Below are positions 58,664 to 64,000 of a stretch of 64,000 bases of DNA, in pieces. The notes beneath the pieces are model-generated. The model saw nothing but the letters and a program-made list of their open reading frames with translations. It searched no databases and was not told the origin of the DNA. Source of the DNA: Palsa-504 sp963753195 (lineage in GTDB: Bacteria; Actinomycetota; Actinomycetes; Streptosporangiales; Streptosporangiaceae); contig CAVWBH010000004.1 of assembly GCA_963753195.1 (NCBI GenBank), positions 310,001 through 374,000 on the forward strand, in the 5' to 3' direction. The position numbers were made by a program, and so were the translations under genes. The first letter of the stretch is position 1, and every line of letters begins with the position of its first letter.

Positions 58664-59923
58664 TCACCGCTTGCCTGACCGCTTGCTCTTGGCCTGGCGG
58701 ACAGGCTGCTGCCGGACCACCTTGGTGGCGGGCACCTCCGGCTCAGCGACCGGCTCCTGTTTCCGGCCCAGCCCCAGCAGCCCGCGTCTGCCGCCACCAT
58801 TCTGCCCGCCTGGCGTGGCGGACGCAGCGGCGGCATCACCACGCGCCGAACCGGTTCGCGGGGCGCCCGAGCCGGTGCTCACCGAGCCGGTGCTCACCGA
58901 GCCGGATCCGCCCGTGCCTCCCGGCACCGCGGCCGCCGGCCGCACCGGACGCCCGCTGCCCGCGCCAGCCTTCGCACCGCCGGCACCCGAGCCGCTCTTC
59001 GCGGCCCCGGTGGTCTTGGTGCCGTTCGCCGTCCTGGCCGCCCTGGTGGCACCGGCCGCACCGGCGGCACCGGCGGCAGGACGCGTCGACCTCGGGGCGG
59101 CCCGAGCCGGGGAACTCGCCGCCGCGGCGGCCCCGGCGGCCTGCGCTGGCTCGGTGTCCCAGTTCCGGAACATGACGTGCTGCTGGCCGAGCGTCCACAG
59201 GTTGGTCGTCACCCAGTACAGCACCAGCCCGTACTGCCAGTACAAACCCGTCAGCGAGAAGAACGGGACGATGTACATCATGTACTTCTGGGCCCCGGCC
59301 ATCGGGTTGTCCGGGTCCACGTTGGTCTGCATAAGACCGCGCTTGGAGGTCTGCCGGACGGTCATGAACGTCGTGGCGGCGCTCAGCGTGACGGTGATCG
59401 CGGCCACGATCGAGGGCACCAGCCCCATCCCCGGCGTGTGCGGGAACAGCAGCTTGTCGTACAGGTGCACGCCGAAGATGGTCGCCTTCTGCGCGCTCTC
59501 CAGCACCGGGACCGTCAGCCCGTACTTGGGCACTTCGCCCGGCTTCCACTCGGCGATCTCGCGCAGCACGTAGAACAGGGCGAAGAAGATGATCATCTGC
59601 GGGACCATCGGCAGGCAGCCCGCGAGCGGGTTGACCCCGTTCTCCTTGTAGAACTTCATCGTCTCTTCGTTGAGACGCTGCTTGTCGCCCTTGTACTTCT
59701 TGCGCAGCTCGGCCAGGTGCGGCGCGTGCTGGGCCATCTTCCGCTGCGCGTGCACCTGCTTGACGAACAGCGGGATCAGGCAGACCCTGATCAGCACGAC
59801 GAGGAGCACGATGGTCAGGCCCCAGGCCAGCCCGCTGGCCTGCCCGAACAGCGCACCCAGCACGGCATGGATCCGCATGATGACCCATGCCACCAGGTCC
59901 GCTAGTGGGTTGAGAATGGCCAC
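58664..59923 (-). CDS. yidC: membrane protein insertase YidC (Oxa1 type)
   Basis: 419 residues. Five spans: MAILNPLADLVAWVIMRIHAVLG at the start, then GLTIVLLVVLIRVCLIPLFV with the conserved Arg, MVPQMIIFFALFYVLREIAE, SIVAAITVTLSAATTFM and YWQYGLVLYWVTTNLWTLGQ. A long Ala/Gly/Pro-rich basic C-terminal tail of about 150 residues ends RSGKR, likely binding ribosomes. Inserts membrane proteins with or without SecYEG. 3 nt after yidD. Confidence 0.95.
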   Translation of the reverse strand: MAILNPLADLVAWVIMRIHAVLGALFGQASGLAWGLTIVLLVVLIRVCLIPLFVKQVHAQRKMAQHAPHLAELRKKYKGDKQRLNEETMKFYKENGVNPLAGCLPMVPQMIIFFALFYVLREIAEWKPGEVPKYGLTVPVLESAQKATIFGVHLYDKLLFPHTPGMGLVPSIVAAITVTLSAATTFMTVRQTSKRGLMQTNVDPDNPMAGAQKYMMYIVPFFSLTGLYWQYGLVLYWVTTNLWTLGQQHVMFRNWDTEPAQAAGAAAAASSPARAAPRSTRPAAGAAGAAGATRAARTANGTKTTGAAKSGSGAGGAKAGAGSGRPVRPAAAVPGGTGGSGSVSTGSVSTGSGAPRTGSARGDAAAASATPGGQNGGGRRGLLGLGRKQEPVAEPEVPATKVVRQQPVRQAKSKRSGKR

Positions 59924-59926
59924 CAG

Positions 59927-60205
59927 TCAGCTCCTCGCGGGCTTTGCGGGCGGCACCGGGTCGTAACCGCCGGGATGAAACGGATGGCATCGGGCGATGC
60001 GCTTGGTCGCGAGCCACAGCCCGCGCGCCGCGCCGTGCTCGGCCAGCGCGTCGAGGGCGTACTCGCTGCACGAGGGCGCGAACCTGCACCGCGGTCCCAG
60101 CAGCGGGCTGATGAACCGCCGGTAACCCGTGATGGGCAACATGAGCAGCCGGGCCGGCACCGTCGCGGTGCGGGCTGTGCTGTCCTGCGTGCTTGTCTGT
60201 GGCAT
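59927..60205 (-). CDS. yidD: membrane protein insertion efficiency factor YidD
   Basis: 92 residues from ATG 60205, whose first bases overlap a TAA that would end rnpA in a shifted frame (TAATG). LLMLPITGYRRFISPLLGPR, CRFAPSCSEYALDALAEHGA, RGLWLATKRIARCHPFHPGG is the complete family signature. A small inner-leaflet amphipathic protein assisting YidC. A TTG start at 60223 is also open. Confidence 0.93.
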   Translation of the reverse strand: MPQTSTQDSTARTATVPARLLMLPITGYRRFISPLLGPRCRFAPSCSEYALDALAEHGAARGLWLATKRIARCHPFHPGGYDPVPPAKPARS

Positions 60206-60566
60206 TACCGACGTGCGCCCCAACCTGTCGCCGCAGCAACCTGCTGATCACCGAGTCCAGATCTGCGGCGAGATCCGGCTGACTCGCGTGCGCGGCCGCG
60301 GCGTTCGCGCGCACCACAAGAAGGCTACCGCCAGGCAGCAACTGAAGGTACCCGAGCATGAGCGCGCGCAGCCGCCGCTTGACACGGTTCCTGGTCACCG
60401 CCGGGCCAACCGCCCGGCTCACCACGAATCCTATCCGGGCCGGTTCAGCGGCCCGGTCGGCCCGGACGAGCAGATGACCGACGACGGCGGGACGGCCCGC
60501 GCGGGTCCCGGTGCGCACGGCCAGCGCGAACTCCGCGCTCCGGCGCATCCGGGCCGCTGGCGGCAA
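60205..60566 (-). CDS. rnpA: ribonuclease P protein component (apparent 3' frameshift)
   Basis: TTG start 60566, two bases after the rpmH stop. Residues 1-117 are a normal RnpA: MRRSAEFALAVRTGTRAG, IGFVVSRAVGPAVTRNRVKR (the RNR motif), ALMLGYLQLLPGGSLLVVRA, VISRLLRR. In this sequence the frame has no stop there and stays open to 58836. One base more before the end would use TAA at 60205-60207, overlapping the yidD ATG, and give the usual 120 residues. I annotate to that stop. Whether the lesion is real cannot be told. Confidence 0.85.
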
Positions 60567-60568
60567 AA

Positions 60569-60706
60569 TCAGGCACTCAGCCGAGCGCGGCCCTTGTGCC
60601 GGCGAGCGGCCAGGACGGCCCGGCCGGCCCGCGTGCGCATGCGCAGCCGGAAACCATGCGTCCTCGCCCGGCGCCGATTGTTCGGCTGGAACGTGCGCTT
60701 ACTCAC
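60569..60706 (-). CDS. rpmH: 50S ribosomal protein bL34
   Basis: 45 codons plus stop, GTG start, too short for standard length cut-offs. SKRTFQPNNRRRARTHGFRL, RMRTRAGRAVLAARRHKGRA, RLSA is a complete bL34, a basic late-assembling protein of the large subunit. First gene of the leftward rpmH-rnpA-yidD-yidC-jag-rsmG-parA-parB run. Confidence 0.97.
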   Translation of the reverse strand: MSKRTFQPNNRRRARTHGFRLRMRTRAGRAVLAARRHKGRARLSA

Positions 60707-60838
60707 TGGAGCTCCAGATCAGGAATCTTCGATGATGGGGCGCGCTCAGTCGACACACGTGCCGCCCACGGATTCATCCCAGGTTACCATCTAGAACCCC
60801 GGTGTTTGCCGCCCGTGGCCGGCCGCTGCGCCTTAGGC

Positions 60839-60918
60839 TGTGGAAAAGCCTAGCTGCCCCGGTCACCGCGTGCAGCCGGGAAGCCACGTGCACAACATGT
60901 GGATAGCTCTGTGGATCG
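60839..60918. promoter_or_regulatory. DnaA-box-like sites upstream of dnaA
   Basis: TGTGGAAAA (60839), TGTGGATAG (60898, one mismatch to TGTGGATAA) and TGTGGATCG (60910) share one orientation, the last two 12 nt apart. They lie in the rpmH-dnaA spacer and fit dnaA autoregulation or part of oriC. Confidence 0.6.
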
Positions 60919-60963
60919 TGAGTGCCTGGCTCGCGGCGTCGGGGATGCGAGGGGAGCACGCAG

Positions 60964-62484
60964 GTGGCTGATTCAGACCTGGCAGAAGTGTGGGCACGAT
61001 CCCTTGACGGACTCGCCGACCTGCAGATCCAGCCGCATCAGCGGGCCTGGCTGAAACTCACCCGGCCGCTCGGGCTGGTGGAGAACACGGCGCTGATCGC
61101 CACCCCGAACGAATTCGTCAAGGAGCAGCTGGAGACCCGGCTGCGTCTGCTGGTGACCCAGGCGCTGTCCCAGGAGCTCGGCCGGGACATCCAGCTGGCC
61201 GTCACGGTCGACCCGGCTCCGCAGCTCGGGTCGGCTCCGGGCGCGCCGGTCAGCGACCTGGCGGCCGAGGCCGCCGCGCCGCTGACCGCAGAGCACCCCC
61301 GGCGGCCCGCCACGGACGGCAGCCCGAGGCACGAGCCGACGGTTCATTCGTCCTCGGACCCGGCCGGGCCACAGCCGGTGCACGCCGATCCCGCGCGCCC
61401 TGGCACCAGCCCGCCGGACGGCGGGCCGGCCGGGCCCCGGCTGGGGGGCGCCCGGCTGAACTCGAAGTACACCTTCGAGACGTTCGTGATCGGGTCGAGT
61501 AACAGGTTCGCGCACGCCGCGGCGGTGGCGGTCGCCGAAGCGCCGGCCAAGGCCTACAACCCCCTGTTCGTCTACGGCGATTCCGGCCTGGGCAAGACGC
61601 ACCTGCTGCACGCGATCGGGCACTACGCCCAGACCCTGTACTCCGGCCTGAAGGTCAGGTACGTCAGCTCGGAGGAGTTCACCAACGACTTCATCAACAT
61701 GATCCGGGACGGCAAGCAGGACGGCTTCCGCCGCCGGTACCGGGACGTGGACGTGCTCCTGGTCGACGACATCCAGTTCCTGGAGAACAAGGAAGGCACC
61801 CAGGAGGAGTTCTTCCACACCTTCAACACCCTGCACAACGCCAGCAAGCAGATCGTCATCTCCAGCGACCGCGCGCCCAAACGGCTGGTCACGCTGGAGG
61901 ACCGGCTGCGCAGCCGGTTCGAGTGGGGCCTGCTCACCGATGTCCAGCCGCCCGAGCTCGAGACCCGCATCGCCATCCTGCGGCGCAAGGCGATCCAGGA
62001 AGGCCTCAACGCCCCGCCCGAGGTCCTGGAGTACATCGCCAGCCGGATCTCCACCAACATCAGGGAGCTGGAAGGCGCCCTCATCCGGGTCACCGCGTTC
62101 GCCAGCCTGAACCGCCAGTCGGTCGACCTCCAGCTCGCCGAGATCGTCCTCAAGGACCTCATCCCGGAGGCGGCCGGCCCGCAGATCACCGCGGCCACCA
62201 TCATGGGCCAGACCGCCTCCTACTTCGGCCTGTCCATCGAGGACCTGTGCGGCACATCCCGGTCCCGCGTCCTGGTCACCGCCCGGCACATCGCCATGTA
62301 CCTGTGCCGCGAGCTCACCGACCTGTCACTGCCCAAGATCGGCCAGCAATTCGGCGGCCGCGACCACACCACCGTGATCAACGCCGACCGCAAGATCCGC
62401 TCCCTGATGGCCGAACGCCGGTCCATCTACACCCAGGTCACCGAGCTCACCAACCGCATCAAGCAACAAGCCCGGGCCGGCTGA
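60964..62484 (+). CDS. dnaA: chromosomal replication initiator protein DnaA
   Basis: GTG 60964 (then ADSDLAEVWARSLDGLADLQ) after GAGGGGAGC; 506 residues. Domain I is followed by a Pro-rich domain II of about 80 residues. Domain III has Walker A FVYGDSGLGKTHLLHAIGHY, Walker B VDVLLVDDIQFLENKEGTQE and the sensor SSDRAPKRL. Domain IV has LSLPKIGQQFGGRDHTTVIN, the DnaA-box reading helix. Opens oriC and acts as a regulator. Confidence 0.98.
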   Translation: MADSDLAEVWARSLDGLADLQIQPHQRAWLKLTRPLGLVENTALIATPNEFVKEQLETRLRLLVTQALSQELGRDIQLAVTVDPAPQLGSAPGAPVSDLAAEAAAPLTAEHPRRPATDGSPRHEPTVHSSSDPAGPQPVHADPARPGTSPPDGGPAGPRLGGARLNSKYTFETFVIGSSNRFAHAAAVAVAEAPAKAYNPLFVYGDSGLGKTHLLHAIGHYAQTLYSGLKVRYVSSEEFTNDFINMIRDGKQDGFRRRYRDVDVLLVDDIQFLENKEGTQEEFFHTFNTLHNASKQIVISSDRAPKRLVTLEDRLRSRFEWGLLTDVQPPELETRIAILRRKAIQEGLNAPPEVLEYIASRISTNIRELEGALIRVTAFASLNRQSVDLQLAEIVLKDLIPEAAGPQITAATIMGQTASYFGLSIEDLCGTSRSRVLVTARHIAMYLCRELTDLSLPKIGQQFGGRDHTTVINADRKIRSLMAERRSIYTQVTELTNRIKQQARAG

Positions 62485-62754
62485 CCCGGCGCCGCGGATG
62501 TAGAAGACACAGTTTGTGGACAACATTGTGGAAGAGTTTCGGATAACCGGGGGACAACCGGTGACAAGCACGTGCGCCGCCGGTCGCGCCCACAGCCAGC
62601 CGACGGTCATCCCCGGTCGCCGAACATCCCCTGTGCGTACCCGCAGGCCCGCTGGGCTGCGGGAAAAGGGGTTCTCCCCAGAGTCCACCGCACCTATGAC
62701 TACGACGAATCTCCTCCAGATAAGAAGAACAACAGCAAGTAGGAGGCAGTTTCC
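62485..62754. other. dnaA-dnaN spacer, probable oriC with phased DnaA-box-like array
   Basis: Same-orientation 9-mers at 62515 (TGTGGACAA, exact), 62527 (TGTGGAAGA), 62538 (TTCGGATAA), 62549 (GGGGGACAA) and 62559 (CGGTGACAA) recur every 10-12 bp. A GC-rich hairpin-like region (62655-62680) and an A-rich run with a three-base rhythm (AGATAAGAAGAACAACAGCA, 62718-62737) follow, then AGGAGG before dnaN. The spacer is short for an actinomycete origin. Confidence 0.6.
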
Positions 62755-63858
62755 GTGAAGCTCCAAGTTGAGCGCGACCAGCTGGCGGAGGCCGTAGCCT
62801 GGACGGCGCGGGCGCTGCCGACCCGCCCTACTGCTCCCGTGCTAGCCGGGATGCGCCTGCACGCGGGCGCTGAGCTCACCCTCTCGACCTTCGACTACGA
62901 AGTCTCGGCCCAGGCCACCGTCCCGGTGATCACCGACGAGGAGGGCACGGTCCTGGTGTCGGGCCGGCTGCTCGCCGAGATCGTCAGGTCGCTGCCGGCC
63001 AGGCCCGTCGAGCTGGTCACCGACGGCACCCGGGCCACCCTCAAGTGCGGCAGCGCGACCTTCACCCTGGTCCTGCTGCCCGAGGAGGAGTACCCGACGC
63101 TGCCGGAGATGCCGCCGCTGGCCGGCTCGGTGGGCAGCGACGCCCTGGCCACCGCGATCGGCCAGGTGGCCACCGCCGCGGGCCGGGATGACACCCTGCC
63201 CGCGCTGACCGGAATCAGGATCGAGATCACCGGCGACACGCTCACCCTGGTCGCCACCGACAGGTACCGGCTGGCGGTCCGCGAGCTGCGCTGGAACCCG
63301 GCCCGGCCGGACCTGTCCACCGCCGTGCTCGTTCCCGCTCGCGTGCTCGGCGACACCGCACGCGCGCTCACCGCCGGGGCCGAGGTGGCCATCTCGCTCG
63401 GCGGAGAGAGCCTCATCGGCTTTGCCGGGGCGGGCCGTCAGACCACGGCCAGGCTGCTGTCCGGCGAGTACCCCAAGTACGCCTCCCTGCTGCCCAGCGA
63501 GTTCAGCGCGACGGCGGAGCTGGCGGCCGACTCGTTCGCCGAGGCGGTGAAGCGCGTGGCGCTGGTCGCCGAGCGCAACACCCCGGTACGGCTGGCCTTC
63601 AGCGCCGGCCAGCTCGTGCTCGAGGCCGGCGCGTCTGAGGAGGCGCAGGCGACCGAGATCGTCGAGGCCGGCTTCGACGGCGAGGATCTGCAGATTGCCT
63701 TCAACCCGCAGTACCTGCTGGACGGCATCGGGGCGATCGGCTCCGACACCGCCCGGATCTCATTCACCTCGCCGACCAAGCCGGCCGTCATCACCGGCAA
63801 GACCGAGCGCGAGCCCGACTACCGCTACGTGCTCATGCCGATCCGCAGCGGGGTATAG
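62755..63858 (+). CDS. dnaN: DNA polymerase III sliding clamp (beta)
   Basis: 367 residues, GTG start after AGGAGG. Three clamp domains: MKLQVERDQLAEAVAWTARA and PVLAGMRLHAG in the first, DTLPALTGIRIEITGDTLTL and VATDRYRLAVRELRW in the second, VAERNTPVRLAFSAGQLVLE and the C-terminal YRYVLMPIRSG in the third. Ring that tethers the polymerase. Confidence 0.98.
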   Translation: MKLQVERDQLAEAVAWTARALPTRPTAPVLAGMRLHAGAELTLSTFDYEVSAQATVPVITDEEGTVLVSGRLLAEIVRSLPARPVELVTDGTRATLKCGSATFTLVLLPEEEYPTLPEMPPLAGSVGSDALATAIGQVATAAGRDDTLPALTGIRIEITGDTLTLVATDRYRLAVRELRWNPARPDLSTAVLVPARVLGDTARALTAGAEVAISLGGESLIGFAGAGRQTTARLLSGEYPKYASLLPSEFSATAELAADSFAEAVKRVALVAERNTPVRLAFSAGQLVLEAGASEEAQATEIVEAGFDGEDLQIAFNPQYLLDGIGAIGSDTARISFTSPTKPAVITGKTEREPDYRYVLMPIRSGV

Positions 63859-63885
63859 GGCAGTCCCAGGCCGTACTCTCGATCT

Positions 63886-64000
63886 GTGCACTTGACTCGG
63901 CTGGCGCTGACGGACTTTCGGTCTTATGCGGACGTCAGTATTGAGCTGGGGCCGGGGGTGACCACGTTCAGCGGGCCGAACGGGGAGGGCAAGACCAACC
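63886..64000 (+). CDS. recF: DNA replication/repair protein RecF (5' part only)
   Basis: GTG 63886 starts HLTRLALTDFRSYADVSIEL, and GPNGEGKTN is the Walker A loop of an SMC-like ATPase. Cut by the window end after 38 codons. Follows dnaN by 27 nt in the conserved dnaA-dnaN-recF order. Confidence 0.93.
   Translation, partial: MHLTRLALTDFRSYADVSIELGPGVTTFSGPNGEGKTN

Overview
The window is a high-GC actinobacterial chromosome segment that ends at the replication origin. The right end reads rpmH-rnpA-yidD-yidC-jag-rsmG-parA-parB (leftward) and dnaA-dnaN-recF (rightward). Family-level clues are the short ProRS, SigM with an anti-sigma factor, MurJ followed by a pseudokinase, PadR coupled to inositol-phosphate synthase, DUF6049, DUF5318 and a remnant of an actinomycete Rep protein. 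These point to a filamentous or soil actinomycete (Streptomyces/Streptosporangiales-like); the genus cannot be read from the window.

Layout. 0-8.5 kb: SDR oxidoreductase, prolyl-tRNA synthetase, secreted proteins (including a right-handed beta-helix protein), two closely related universal-stress-type proteins and several unrecognised small genes. 8.5-26.7 kb is an accessory, decaying stretch. It holds a complete IS66-type insertion sequence with perfect 8-bp target duplications sitting in the Shine-Dalgarno region of a hydrolase gene. It also holds a DHFR/RibD-like reductase, a truncated nitrate/nitrite-sensing (NIT) kinase, TPR and alkylsulfatase remnants, an enoyl-CoA hydratase, a group II intron 3' remnant, a DUF998 membrane protein, an aminoglycoside-acetyltransferase-like GNAT, and tRNA-Arg(ACG) preceded by a scrap of an integrative-element replication initiator. 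An acyltransferase/SGNH gene here is split by a frameshift.

26.7-36.5 kb: the core cluster rpsF-ssb-rpsR-rplI with dnaB on the minus strand, an AP endonuclease (Nfo), and a bifunctional penicillin-binding protein with a GT87 mannosyltransferase-like membrane enzyme. 36.6-41.3 kb: PadR regulator with a clear operator-like inverted repeat, coupled to ino1, then an MFS exporter and the CCA-adding enzyme. 41.3-55.2 kb: DUF6049, MurJ, pseudokinase, SigM and its anti-sigma factor, TrxB, TrxA, a GNAT, an aminotransferase, a D-Ala-D-Ala-ligase-type enzyme and threonine aldolase. 55.2-64 kb: parS, parB, parA, rsmG, jag, yidC, yidD, rnpA, rpmH, then dnaA, the oriC spacer, dnaN and the start of recF.

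The core genes are the standard origin-proximal toolkit: initiation, segregation, membrane insertion, RNA processing, cell-wall export and redox control. Novelty is concentrated in five places: the accessory zone, apparent single-base lesions in rnpA and the hydrolase, helically phased DnaA-box-like 9-mers in the dnaA-dnaN spacer, a multi-palindrome block at 53.7 kb, and the PadR/ino1 control region.
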